From Marsupella aquatica (taxonomy: Eukaryota > Marchantiophyta): DNA of 64,000 nt. The stretch spans positions 2,418,001 to 2,482,000 of the forward strand of contig OZ316899.1 of the NCBI GenBank assembly GCA_973895155.1. The letters run 5' to 3'. Positions 1 through 11,160 of the stretch are shown here, one piece after another. The position numbers were made by a program, and so were the translations under genes. Numbering within the stretch: position 1 is the first letter of the stretch; each line of letters opens with the position of its first letter. The notes under the pieces were generated by a model that saw only the letters and a list, made by a program, of their open reading frames with translations, ran no database searches and was not told the DNA's origin.

Positions 1-337
1 TTGCCTAAGCAGCTGACAGTAGTTGGCCTCCCGTAGTCGTCTGCCTAGTTCGTGCTCGCAAATGAGCCACCATCTCCTGCAAGCGCTCCTTACCCCTCTC
101 CTCTTCCGGTCCTTCCTCCCGTTGATCCTTCCTAGCCGCCGATGCTTAATGCGCCCTAACCCTAATCGAGTTTTCACCCCCAGCGTCCTTACCTCCGGCC
201 TCGGCCCGGGTTCCATGGTCGCCCCTAATTGTTTATATTTTCCTTATTTTGTCCCTATACTAAGGTGTTTCTAGGGTGCACTCCTGCTTTACCCACTTAA
301 CTGGCCAAGTGATTCCTGGCTAGGCATCACAAAGGAT
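1..337. other. Unexplained left edge
   Basis: No gene is supported here. The minus strand of about 1-215 can be read as a short charged stretch rich in Arg, Glu and Lys, of the kind seen at gag N-termini, but it has no recognisable motif and starts outside the window. A small plus-strand open frame at 23-274 has no recognisable domain. Confidence 0.25.
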
Positions 338-535
338 GTGAGTGCAAAAGTAGTCAAGGGGACTACCTCTCTATAAGTGGAGAGTTGAAATTACTTATGT
401 ATGGAGTGATTAGACATTGTAAGCACATTTCAGAAGTTTTGTCAATCCTTTGTGACCCTGGTATGACATGGAGCAGGTAGTAGGTAGTTTTTTAGGAGAA
501 AAGTCCCTTAAGCTCCTTGACAAGTGTTTAACAGA
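338..535 (+). repeat. LTR-end/leader segment, inverted copy at 61282-61478
   Basis: About 200 bp match the reverse complement of 61282-61478 at roughly 90 percent by eye. The block contains a sequence starting TGGTAT at 461 that loosely resembles a primer-binding site for initiator-Met tRNA, so it is probably the end of a copia LTR plus the start of the internal region. Directly after it the sequence jumps to the linker before the reverse transcriptase, so gag, protease and integrase have been lost. The inference of an LTR end is tentative; the inverted repeat itself is seen directly. Confidence 0.55.
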
Positions 536-2760
536 TAATGACAAGCCGCTCACCTGGAAAATCCAATCTGCATTTTGGAATGACCCTCAAACCAGCCATT
601 CAGACACAGAAGTTCAACGGATTCTGCACCTCGCAAAGATGGTAGAACAACTACTAGACTCTTTTGCAGACGCTGCAAAAATGACTAGATCCCATATACT
701 GGCGGCAAATGCACCATCTAGAATACAGATGGAAACTCAACCCGCCATAGTAACGGCACCAAGAGCCAAGCGAGGCCGCCCACTAGGCTCTGGAGACAAA
801 CAACCGAGGCAGAGGAGGGCAACCCCCTCTAGAGAGGCAGCACCAATCCATAGGGCCCCTGCCTCCCCACAGCCTGAGACACGAGAAGATAACGAAGAGA
901 TTGCCATCAACTACGGCAGCACAGGGCACATATGGGACAGACAACAGACAATACTAGATGAACACTTTGCCTTCCACATATCTCAACAAATAGAAGAAGA
1001 CTTACCTGACCCAAGGACAATCCCAGAAGCACAAACTCACCCAGACTGGCCAGAGTGGGAGAAAGCTATTCATCTCGAATTGGACTCACTTCGGCCCAGT
1101 AACCCCAGCAACCCCAGGTACACACCTGACGGGATACAAATGGACTTTTGTGAAGAAGCGCTATGCAAAGGGGGAGGTGGTTAGTGTGGCACGACTAGTA
1201 GCTAAGGGATTTACTCAAATCCCAAGCACGGACTATGACCTCACATATTCCCCAGTAATTGACGTAATCACTTACCACTACCTGATCACCTTTTCCCAAC
1301 ATCATAACTTATCGATGCATCAAATGGACATAGTGACAACTTATTTATATGGCCACCTGGATAGAGTAATTCACATGGAGGCACCACTCGAACTGATACA
1401 ACGAGCGGAACACCACAGTAAGGGGGAGAAAATACATCAAGAACCACATAAGCATACACACAGTACCTTCGACCACACCAACGCAGCAGTACTTAATAAA
1501 ACAGCAAAATCAATAACATTGGGAGCTTCTTTAAAGCAAGAGTTGCAAAAGAAAAATCTTACCACACGAACTCGTTTAGCAGTACAAGTACTCCGCTCAA
1601 TGTATGGCCTGAAACAGAGCGGCCTGACATGGTATAAGAGATTTAAATCAGAAATTCTAGCAATGGGATTCACGAACGCTGATATAACACCATGCCTTTT
1701 TATTAAGCGAGCAGGACGCAAACTCATTATCATTGCCATATATGTAGACAACTTGAACTTATTTGGCACCAGCAGAATCATGCTGGAAACTATTAAATTA
1801 CTGAAACAGGCATTTGAGATGAGAGACTTGGGGCAAACTACTTTCTGCCTCGGATTGCAATTCAAACACTTGCCCACTGGAATTTTCCTGCATCAATCTA
1901 CATATACAAAAAAGATATTGAGGCAATTTAACATGCATCAGGCAAAACCAGTCCAATCTCCTATGGACATTCGTTCCTTGGATAAAGATAAGGACATCTT
2001 CCGGAAGAGAAACGAGAAGGAGCCACTACTTGGCCCAGAAAAACCGTACCTATCTGCAATAGGTGTCCTGATGTTCCTCGCCAATCAAACAAGACCCGCC
2101 ATAGCATTTGCGCTGAATCTATTGGCCCGCCACAGTGCAGGACCAACTATATGCCATTGGAATGGTATCAAAAGAATATTTTGCTACCTAACTGGCACAA
2201 TAGATCAGGGATTGTTTTACCCTGAGAATGCTACTTACTTACTAACCGGGTATGCAGACACAAGATACTTGTCAGACCCGGAGGACGCTAAGTCCAGACC
2301 GGGTACATGTTCTTGATGGGACAAATGGCGATGTCATGGAGGAGCAGCAAACAAACGCTAATTATGACTTCATCTAACCATTCAAAAATAATTGCCCTGT
2401 ATGAGGCCAGTTGTGAGTGCATATGGCTACGTAATGTAATTAATCATACATGAACACACAGGAATGCCAGAATTACATGCACCAACACATGTGTATGAGG
2501 ACAACCGACCATGCGTTGACCAAATCCAAGCCGGCTTCATCAAGGGTGACCGCACGAAGCATATAGCCCCTAAGTTTTTCTTCACCCATGAGCAACAAAA
2601 CAAGAACATCAAGTACGCTGGATTCCAAGTGAATCAAACTCTACAGATATGTTTACGAAATCCCTACCGCCTGCCATTCACAAAAAGCATGCACATTCCA
2701 TAGGGCTACGAAGCTTATCTCAATTACTGCTGAACTTACAAAGTTGGGGATTGCAGCTAA
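468..2760 (+). pseudogene. Ty1/copia pol remnant (RT and RNase H)
   Basis: This is the 3' half of a copia polyprotein in three frames. Frame one (468-1135) has the Arg/Gly-rich linker (KRGRPLGSGDKQPRQRR) that precedes RT and the WEKAIHLELDSL block. A frameshift near 1130 leads into the RT (1150-2316): ARLVAKGFTQ, the HQMD block, SMYGLKQSG, and YVDN where the family has YVDD. RNase H follows with a GYADTRYL block. A second shift near 2310 leads into the RNase H end at 2464-2640 (EDNRPCVDQIQ, KGDRTKHI) and the terminal MFTKSLP motif near 2649. Between MEAP and SMYGLKQSG the RT carries about 60 extra residues. Gag, protease and integrase are absent. It cannot be active. Confidence 0.9.
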
Positions 2761-3318
2761 CGTGCTTGCAGCATTCAGGGGGAGATTCGTCCGACCGTAG
2801 CCAAAAAACTGCAACTTTGCAGACGTCGATACCTCCCCAACATAAGCCAACGAGGCACTTCTCAACACACAAGCTAGGAACAGACTGACACCATCACAAC
2901 GATCAACGGGAGCGCAGTGAACGTTGGCAAGACCCTGCAACACAACTCAAAAAGCGCAATACCAACTTCCAAGGAACCCTAATGCTCCCAGTACTCCACA
3001 CCGTCGAGGAATTAGACACGTACATTGTTAGGGCTACGAGCTTGCAGGGAAAAATGCCACAAGACCGAGCTAAACCACATAACATTTTCCCGACAAATAC
3101 ATCTTCAAACATTATACTATTTTTACATTAGACCATACACATTAAATCATTTATATAACCTGGAGGGAATGGTAATACTCTTTCCCCCTACAAGAAAGGA
3201 GGGGGGGTTTTAATGAGGGTTACATTCCCCTCCTAATTATAAACTTCAAATAGATCAAAAATCATCATTCCTTAGAGTAGACTTCAAATGGTGGCAACAT
3301 TTCCCCCAAGTCATGTTA

Positions 3319-3660
3319 CCCCCAAGGGGGAGTGTTGTAACCCAAGTTAACCCAGGGTCAAGTCTACTGCAGTCAGGCTAGTCATAACCGCCTAACTGCC
3401 TAGCTACCTAAGGAACCATATGTACTGGTTGGACGATGAATGAAGCATTAGTTGTTGACACACCACAACAAGAAGGCTATTAAAAAGGATATTGTTGATG
3501 CCAACGCAGCCAAAGAGGAGGAGGAAGCCAAGATTGTGATGGAAGCCAAAGTCAAGGAGGCAAGAGAGTCGCAACCATATCACGTACCCCTCACTAATAT
3601 CAGATATCAGTCAAAGATATCAGTCTTTTGAGACGGGATTGGAGGCAACTCAACGAGGCC
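3319..3660 (+). mobile_element. Polypurine tract and putative 3' LTR start of copia
   Basis: A purine run (AAGGGGGAG) ends at 3332 and is followed by TGTTGTAACCC, the usual arrangement of polypurine tract and LTR start downstream of copia pol. The LTR end cannot be placed and the sequence after about 3470 shows no resemblance to the LTR-end block at 338-460, so this LTR is probably truncated. Confidence 0.45.
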
Positions 3661-4264
3661 GCAGAGAGGGAGGATAGACCAGGTTCCCATATTTGCGCCA
3701 AAAAGATCCAGCTTTATTTCCTTGATCGTAAATAAGTTCCGGTCGCACACAGACTAACCTCAAGTTACAACTATGGCAAATTCCATATTACTCTAAGCTA
3801 ATCTCACCGTGAGGCCCCACTATTAACATTCCTTCTTTGTCAAACATTGGTCGACCTCCCGCTTGTGTTCCCGAACTCTGCTTCTCAAGAGTTATCATTT
3901 TACAAGGATGCCATTTCATCTCTCCAACCAACTTTCTCCCAGTCGCGACATCCTTCTCTTAAATAATGCTCTCGATTGAATTTTGAACATTTATCCGTAG
4001 ATCAATTGCCCTGGAATAAATTCCTAATCTTAGAAACAACCAAATCCCTGACAATTCCTAAAATTCAGAGCAAAATGAACTTAAACATACCACTTTGGTG
4101 GAATGAAACCGATATGTCCATCACAATCCTTTCAAAATTCAGCATCCGCAGCATTTCTTGGTGGAGGCCAAAGATTGTCTTCCTTCCGTCCAGCTACCGC
4201 AACCTCTCTTGCCCATTTTGCAGACTCTCTATTGCTTCCCATCTGCAAGATTCGTATTGCAAGC

Positions 4265-4804
4265 TTAGGATGAAGTTCCTCTCTGCAGCAACTCCACAAC
4301 CAGTAACTTGAATTCTCTAAATGCAAGAATGAAGTTCCTCTCCGCATGAACTCCACTATAAATTGATAACTTGAATTCAACAGAGCGTTTATTCAACACG
4401 TGACATGAATTCTTATGAACTGTCTTGGCATCCACAAAGGTCAGTCGCCCCCCAAAACCCATCCTCTTTTGAATTTGACAGCTTGTCAGATTTAGGGTTG
4501 ACAAATGAACTTTCAAATCACTATATCTGTCATACTCATGCCGCAAAATGGGCAATGTCATTTTCAAGTTTTTAAATTCCCGTACGGAAAGCCACTCCAT
4601 TTGTATGATTACCACATGGCGACCCTTGTTGAAAAGGCTGTTCGCTCCACAATGAAAGTAAGGGTCATTGGAATTGAGAGATTTTCTATATACAAATAGT
4701 AATGATTTGAAAATGACATTTGCGTCGCGGAGGGAACCGATACTTTGTCGAGCAAATATACACCGCTCAGCGAGGGTCACCGAGATTAACGTGAATGGAA
4801 TCAA
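4265..4804 (-). CDS. Hypothetical 179-residue open frame
   Basis: Not recognised. The frame is open for 179 codons in DNA that otherwise has frequent stops. The product is moderately basic, with scattered Cys and His but no spaced zinc-finger pattern, and no signal peptide or membrane segment. An overlapping frame ends the reading near 4265. It may be a fragment of a transposon gene or a chance frame; no neighbour supports a function. Confidence 0.2.
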   Translation of the reverse strand: MIPFTLISVTLAERCIFARQSIGSLRDANVIFKSLLFVYRKSLNSNDPYFHCGANSLFNKGRHVVIIQMEWLSVREFKNLKMTLPILRHEYDRYSDLKVHLSTLNLTSCQIQKRMGFGGRLTFVDAKTVHKNSCHVLNKRSVEFKLSIYSGVHAERNFILAFREFKLLVVELLQRGTSS

Positions 4805-6697
4805 TATTTTCTATGTACGGAGAGTGGTTGACATGCTACAAGAAAGTTCCACCAAAGAAGTGGAATTCCTTTCGGGTGAGATATTATCGCTACAAATGAC
4901 ACAATTGAAGACAACAGGCGATAGGCAGGTTCTACAAAAGAAATGGTAACTTTTATTCAGTCAAACATATTCAAACATCTTGTGTTCCATGCTACAACAA
5001 CGAGCACCATGGGCTTAACTGCAGAGAGAAACTTCACTTTCAAACGAGGATGCGAACACAATCATTCAACACTCTCTCAAACACATGAGGAAACGATTGG
5101 CGCTAAGCAAAACTACCAAAACCTTTGGAACTAAGTTGATGATTCACATTCGTCATTCAATCCCGTAGTTGCTCGCTTGAAGCATTGTTGAAAGCCAATA
5201 TACCGTCGCTTCACATAGCGCGCACTCGCAATCCTCATCACGGGGCGAAGAAGAGGAGAGTTTCATATATTTGAAGTCAAAAAAATCAACACAACCAAAA
5301 TATTCCTGAACTTGTAATGCCACCTCCCGATCACTGATCTCCACTCTATTTTCAGGAGATACCTAATGGATACAGAACCTCTCGGCAAATGGTCTCGGGG
5401 GTGAATTTGGTAGCCATGGAATGTTCCTCTCCCTGGGACTCATTCCTTCATTGGTGGGTAGCAGATGTCAATTTCAAATTGTAGAAGTTTTGGTTTCTCG
5501 TGACTCATCATAAAAAATAGAGGACGACCTTCCAGTGTCCAGTTGAACGACTCTTGCTCGGGCTCCTCTCTGACTTTCTTCTAATCTCAGACACTCGATC
5601 TGGAATGGGAGATGAGCCTCCTTGCTACTTGGACAATCCATTGCAAGGTAAACAACTTGTCAAGAATCAAACCCTCAACTCTCTAAAAATGTACTTTGTC
5701 TCTCCAAGACTGAAAGCTTGCCCCCTATGTGAAGACTGTCCAAGAACTTGAGTCTTTAAAGTAAATTTACCGCTTCTCTCTTCCTCCAAGAACTTGGGAT
5801 ATCCCTGGATACAGACGATGATGATTGAGGTTCTCGAAAGATTTGAATTTTTAGTTAGACGGTCAGCAAGGCTCGCTGAGCAGAGTCAAGTCTCGTAGAT
5901 CCTCAATCATGATTCAAGACTTTGACACATGTGAATTTTTGGTTATACAATCAACGAGGCTAGGTGACGCAGAGTCAAGTGTCCGCGCATTCATCCTCAA
6001 TCATCAGGAATTTTGGTTATAGAGTCAGCAAGGCTCGCTGAGGAGAGGGAAGTGTCGCCGATCCCTTGGTTCTCAAAAATGATTTAGTACCTTGGGACAT
6101 CTGAATTCAGTTAGACAGTCAACGAGGTGCGCTGACCACATTGGCATTGGGTCGAGTATTGATGGTGAATTTAATGATTTCACGTGTGAGAGGAATGATG
6201 GCGCATTGCCGCATTCAATGAAGTCTATTGCAACGTGGACGATTGCAATACGTGGACGTGGACAAGGGATTGTGTGCAGATACGTCATATCCATTTATTT
6301 CTCTCAATCATTCCCTTTGTGGGATGGGAAGTAGCAATGAGTGAACGGTCAATTGTCCGAGCGTGGAACGCGAAGTATGATGATATGATGCCTGACCGTA
6401 GAATCGCATTTGGCAAGGCTCGCTGAGCCCTTGTGGAGACATGAAATACAAATGAGTCAAGACGAGAAATCCTCCGAGCGTGTGAATGACAAGTACAACG
6501 GTTGACCATACAAATCATGGCGGGAAGTTATTTGGCGGTCTCGCTCAACTGATTGCGAAAGGAGGCATGATCCATTTGAAGCAATTCAATTTGACCTCTT
6601 TGGCGGCGATTGGATTTGAGGATGTTAGAGATAGTGTTGAGGATGATTCTAGGAAAACAAGGAGAGCATTTAGACAAGACTGTGCATTGTCAAATCT

Positions 6698-7267
6698 TTG
6701 AAGATGGCTTTTCCTGAGGAAATTTCCGATAAGACAATGTCAAAAATTATGAGTGCTGCTTATTGGGAGAAACGTTTATCAAATGGAAGATGGGCAAGGG
6801 ATCACATCAGAACTTACATTGAGGCGGAGGAGATAGAGGATGGAGTTGTGGTTAGGGAGAAGCCCGGACCTTTGTTACCTGGTCTTCCAATCAAAATTGT
6901 TGAACGGAGAATTTTACCGCTCATTCTTAAATTGGTTTGCAGCCTATCGAAACTTGGCAAAGTCAAGAGGGAGAAAGCGTTTGCTACAATGCAGGTTGTC
7001 CGACTCTTAAGCAAGTTATGGAATCATCTTGTGAGTTATACTTATGAATGGGCTATTTTTCGATTAGTAAGGCACGACCATCAAGAAGGGTGGGTGATGA
7101 TCATGAACTGGCCAAGGAGAGTCTCACCTCTGACTGAAATGTCAAGGATGATGGACCTCCTGCCTGATCCAACGTCTTTCATGAATTTCCCAAACTCAAT
7201 GGGTGTCTTGCAAGATAAGGAGCTTTGGATATGGCGTGCATTTCTCAATGTGTGCGGTAAGTTTTGA
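6698..7267 (+). CDS. Hypothetical 189-residue open frame
   Basis: Not recognised. An uninterrupted 189-codon frame starting MKMAFPEEISDKTM, rich in Trp, Arg and Leu, with a hydrophobic helix-like stretch (LPLILKLVCSLSKL). It has the look of a protein exon rather than random sequence. A GTAAGT donor-like site lies at 7257, just before the stop, so it could be an exon of a larger spliced gene. It sits upstream of, and on the opposite strand from, the SWIM transposase pseudogene and may belong to the same decayed element. No domain can be assigned. Confidence 0.35.
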   Translation: MKMAFPEEISDKTMSKIMSAAYWEKRLSNGRWARDHIRTYIEAEEIEDGVVVREKPGPLLPGLPIKIVERRILPLILKLVCSLSKLGKVKREKAFATMQVVRLLSKLWNHLVSYTYEWAIFRLVRHDHQEGWVMIMNWPRRVSPLTEMSRMMDLLPDPTSFMNFPNSMGVLQDKELWIWRAFLNVCGKF

Positions 7268-8699
7268 CGGGAAGGTCAATCATTGCATTGCGGGAAAGTT
7301 GGTGAGTCCAAAATCTGTTACCATTGTCTCTTTTATCCTCGGAGTATTGCTGAGCTTGATCCCCCTGTGGGACACAAAACTCAATTCAACTCAGAAGAAG
7401 AGGGAGTTCTAGAAGGACCCAACGGCGAAGATGTTTAGATGATATTGCTAGGCGTGAGAGCAGTTTGTTTGTGGGCTTACATTCGTAGCAACTTTTGTTT
7501 AGAACTCCGAAGACTGCAAGAATTTTTTTGAAGAAGTAATTTTATTGTTTGAATAATTTGCAAAATACAAAAATGCTATTTGAATTTGGCCAAAACGTAG
7601 AGCGCCCTACATATCCTGATTGATTTCATAGTCTACTTGCAAAACGCAAATTGATGCCAAGTATGAAACTGTTGAACCTACATGTCTATTCAATTGTCAA
7701 CAAATGACAGAACTACTCGAACCCATATTACATACATATTCAACCCCAAGATCATAGTAAAATTTATCCATACGAGTCTTCTTCCAAGTCTCGACTCTCT
7801 TGCCTTCAATAGGAAAAATGTCGAGGTACTCGTCGACCTTGTTGGACTGACAAAACAACCAAGAGTCGAGCCGGTGAAAGCACGCTCGAGGGCAGCTGAC
7901 TCCATATATCAATTGGCGGAAAAGCTTTTACCCTTTCTCCATAGAAGTAAGGGGTATCATAAGGCAATCTCCTCTCACACCATATCACCGTTGAAACCAT
8001 TGTTGCCCACGGTTTAGAGTTGGTTGCCAAATGTCTTCATTTCCTATTGATATGCGCACTCGTTTGAACTATCTCCGCGATGATTTTAAATCCAGAATCA
8101 TCAACATTCATTACATCTTCGAGGATCCATAGGACTTTCGGCCAAATATGCAACTCAACAAGATCATATGGTAGCCCAGAAATCAGCGGACCTGGAGGAG
8201 GCCGACATCAGAGTGGATAACGAGATACCGAGATCCTCGCACGCTGTTCATGTTCTCTCGGAAGAATTGTCTGCAATTCTAATCAAAGTTTCTGTCGGGT
8301 ATTATTGATCTCCTGTCTCTTCTTCTCCACAACATCCATTTGTAAGAGAGTCCCGCTATTCCGAATATCGATTGTGAAATAGTAACCAAGTATCTGAGCC
8401 TCATGACTCTCAACAAGTCTCCTCCAAAGCAAGCAACATTCAGAACGACATTCAAAAATGAATGCACGAGGGATAAGTACGGGTCCGCAATGTCACTCAT
8501 CAAAATTCCATATGATGTCTCGCTAACAATGACAGAATCTAGGCAAGAGCTTGGCAAGGCTTGCTGAAGGAATTCTCAATAAAATTCAGTAGCCCCTCTG
8601 AGTATGAATTGTGTGCCTAAACATCTCCTGTCCAACGGACGGATGACAGTAGAGTAGACACCTCACTCACAGTCAAAATGGGCTGATGAATTAAATCAT

Positions 8700-10658
8700 T
8701 CCGATCCAAGTCGCAGCCATAGAGTTTCCAAAAGCACTAGTAGAGATGTTTGCATGGGTAGTAGGGTCCTGAAGAGGACTCCCGCGTTGTGAAATCGATA
8801 CAAAAACAAGAGGGGAAGACACAAATCTGAACAATATGGATCCCTTGTGTCCGCTGACTTTGTCGAGTGGAGACTTTTTGCGCGGAGTCCTGTGGCATTC
8901 CCATCTTGAACCTGAAGTACTGAATTGCAGGACATCACTTCTTTCTTTGCTAAATTCATCCTTTTTCAACCATCAGTCAAGGGGACTCCTCTTCGACGCC
9001 GAGTGTGCCCATTCCTGGTTTTTAGTCTCTCATCTGGATACGAGTGATGAATGTGTTTGGGATAACTATCAAGGTTAATCACAATGTCACCGAGAGTGAC
9101 TCGAAAGTTCAAGATTTAATCAAATGGTCGCTAGTGAGCATTTTGTGCTAAAGGTAGAACTTGAACCCCATTATGTTGTAGGAAATCAATCTCCTCTTTT
9201 GCTAGGGATGTTCTGCAAATGACTGGGAGGACATAGGGGAGTGAGGGGAGGCTTCCTATGGCATTTGGCTGTCCAGACTTTTGGCAACATTTGTTGTTTG
9301 GACAGAACCAATACGGAAATGGACAGGTGTGGAATTTGCTTGTACCTGTGAAGCAAAGCGCAACAACCCCACGTCCAGGTTGAGGAAGTCCCACTCATCA
9401 AATGAAGGTACCGCACACACCTCGTTCCTTACCTCTATATGCACCTTGACATCCAAGACTTGAACCAGTTGTCAAAGTGCGACGGATATGCCAGGTACGT
9501 GGTTGGACGTCCACCTCAATTACCATAGGAGTGGAATGTGGACGTTCCCTGGGAGTCCCTGGTCAACCAGTGGTGTTCTCAAGAATGTCCACATCTGAAT
9601 CTCCTCCCCGGACATCTGTCTGAGGTCTGGTTCTTGTCTGTGGAGGAGGAGTGTCAAGAATCTTGATGGAATCTGCATCAGTAGTTGTGTGATTGATGCT
9701 GGTTTGATGCTTCAACGAGGTTGGATCTGGAATAAATCTCTTTCAACGACGCAAGGGGGGTGAACTCTGCTTCATCGAGAGCATCTTCAAACGTCTTTTG
9801 TTTGAATGGGCTCTCAAGAATGTGAACAATTTCAACATCCGAATCAATCGGTTGAATTGGATTGGATCCGCTTAACCTTCTTGACCGAGTCACTCAAATG
9901 TCGATATTGGATTCAGGTAGTGGACCATGGAGGATGTGGACAGGTGGGACAGGACTTGACCTGGTTTGCCGTTTGGAGGGGGTGACCTTAGGTGCTGGAC
10001 TGTCGGTTTCAAGATGCTGATTACAGATATCTAGCTGCGTTTGTGTCATCTCAAACTGAGACGGGCTTGACTCAATGGACCTCCTTGATAGTCTGCGCAA
10101 AGGCCTCTCCTCAACGTCAGATGGCCCAGATGAATTTAGATTGATGACTTGGGGAGACTTTGGAGTTTTGAGAATCTTAACGTTTGCCAATGGATCCTTT
10201 TCACTGATGTTAGTCGACCTCCTTGAAAGTCTGCACAAAGGCCTCTCCTCAACGTCAGATGGGCCAGATGAATTCAGATCGATGACTGGAGATGACACCG
10301 GAAGTGGAGTCTTCAAGTTTGTGCTTGAAACTCCTTTGTATCTTTGTTTTTTATGTGTTGTCACAAGGAGTACATCGGGGTGGTGAGAATCTTCTACAGC
10401 AATTGCCGTTCCATGGACAGAACCGTGCGGAACCCTTTGTGTGGTGAAATCACCTGGTTCCTCTCGGGAGTATGGGCACATAGATGGTTTGATCATTGTT
10501 TTGTTGAGGGCTGGGAAGAAATTTTCCACCTTTCCAAACAACCTTGCATGTCAAATTTCAAGTTCAAAGAAACTTGGACCTTGCCCTTTCCTCCCATGGT
10601 CTCGATAGTTCACATAGACACCAATCTGATACCTTGCTTGAAGTGCATCCAGTGTGCA
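8700..10658 (-). pseudogene. Decayed MULE-type SWIM zinc-finger transposase gene (3' part)
   Basis: Read on the minus strand, this is a diverged paralogue of the gene at 33.6-35.9 kb. Matching blocks in order: a GPSFFELE segment near 10565 (GPTIFELA in the other copy), an EDSHHPDVLLVTT segment near 10390, a VIDLNSSGPSDVEERPL acidic linker, WFCPNNKC at about 9310 (WFCPNNHC in the other copy), and a SWIM finger (CFC, then CKH) at about 8730-8840. SWIM fingers bind zinc and DNA or protein and are typical at the C-terminus of MULE transposases. Stops and frameshifts separate the blocks, so it is dead. The catalytic core expected upstream is missing because the gypsy element at 10.66 kb cuts in. 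Confidence 0.75.
10075..10290 (-). repeat. Internal duplication in the SWIM pseudogene linker
   Basis: Two copies of a ~50-bp coding block, about 130 bp apart, both encode NSSGPSDVEERPL followed by a basic RLSRRS tail. The paralogue near 34.9 kb seems to have only one similar VID...PLRR block, so the duplication appears specific to this copy. Confidence 0.6.
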
Positions 10659-10833
10659 TGATTCCACAGGCCCAATTTTCTTGTTTAGTGACCATGTCGT
10701 GCGCATACACATCGCTACACAACATACATTGCTTGTCACATACATCCAGACATAGTCACATTGCCACATCACAAACACAAGAGAATGGAATACAAGTGGA
10801 ACTCATGTCCACACATGATTGTCCAAAACCCAC
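10659..10833 (-). mobile_element. Putative short 3' LTR of the methyltransferase gypsy
   Basis: On the minus strand a purine run (AGGGGGGCGA) ending near 10836 is followed by TGTGGG, and the sequence runs to a terminal CA at 10659, where similarity to the SWIM gene begins. This gives a 175-bp candidate LTR. No second copy is present to confirm it, because the 5' end of the element is missing. Confidence 0.35.
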
Positions 10834-11009
10834 AATCGCCCCCCTAGCTGGGAGTAAGGTCCCCTAACTCTAGCTAGCCATGAGTTCTACAAGGTTGATA
10901 TACACCTTTTCAGGTGTGAAGATCAGGAGGCCGGGTGCAAGTGAGCCCCATCGATCACCTACCTGCAATCCATATCTGCCAAGAGAACACAAATGATAAC
11001 TAGTCGGCT

Positions 11010-11160
11010 TCACCAACACTGAGGACACAACCATGATCCACTAGGAATCACCTGCAATGGTGGTGTCAAACATGACATGTGTCATCCTCTAGAACACTTA
11101 TCACAAATCAACATAGTAGCTGCTCTCTGAGCAGATCCACACAACATACATTTAAAGCCA
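11010..11160 (-). pseudogene. PHD finger at the integrase C-terminus
   Basis: Directly after the integrase the frame encodes a full Cys4-His-Cys3 pattern: GFKCMLCG, then MLICDKCSRG, one stop codon at 11082-11084 where PHD fingers have Trp, then HMSCLTPPL, and finally WLCPQCW before a stop at 11010. The MLICDKC and CPQCW blocks are diagnostic. PHD fingers read histone tails, often methylated H3K4. By analogy with integrase chromodomains, it may direct integration; this is inference. Confidence 0.75.

Larger units (their letters stand above)
3661..8690. other. Largely unexplained DNA between copia remnant and SWIM pseudogene
   Basis: Five kilobases without a recognised domain. Two open frames longer than 170 codons are listed separately. 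Short repeats built on CTCGCTGAG occur at about 5866, 6028, 6414 and, in reverse orientation, near 4768; a diverged copy is at about 8549. Since the neighbouring pseudogene at 8.7-10.66 kb belongs to a DNA transposon, part of this stretch may be its flank, but no terminal repeat was identified. Confidence 0.3.

Noticed and set aside
461-480. Definite primer-binding site for initiator Met tRNA at the copia remnant
   Set aside because: TGGTAT is followed by extra bases before GGAGC; the match is too loose to call.
10075-10386. Plus-strand 103-residue protein with internal repeat
   Set aside because: It mirrors the duplicated NSSGPSDVEERPL coding block of the minus-strand SWIM pseudogene.
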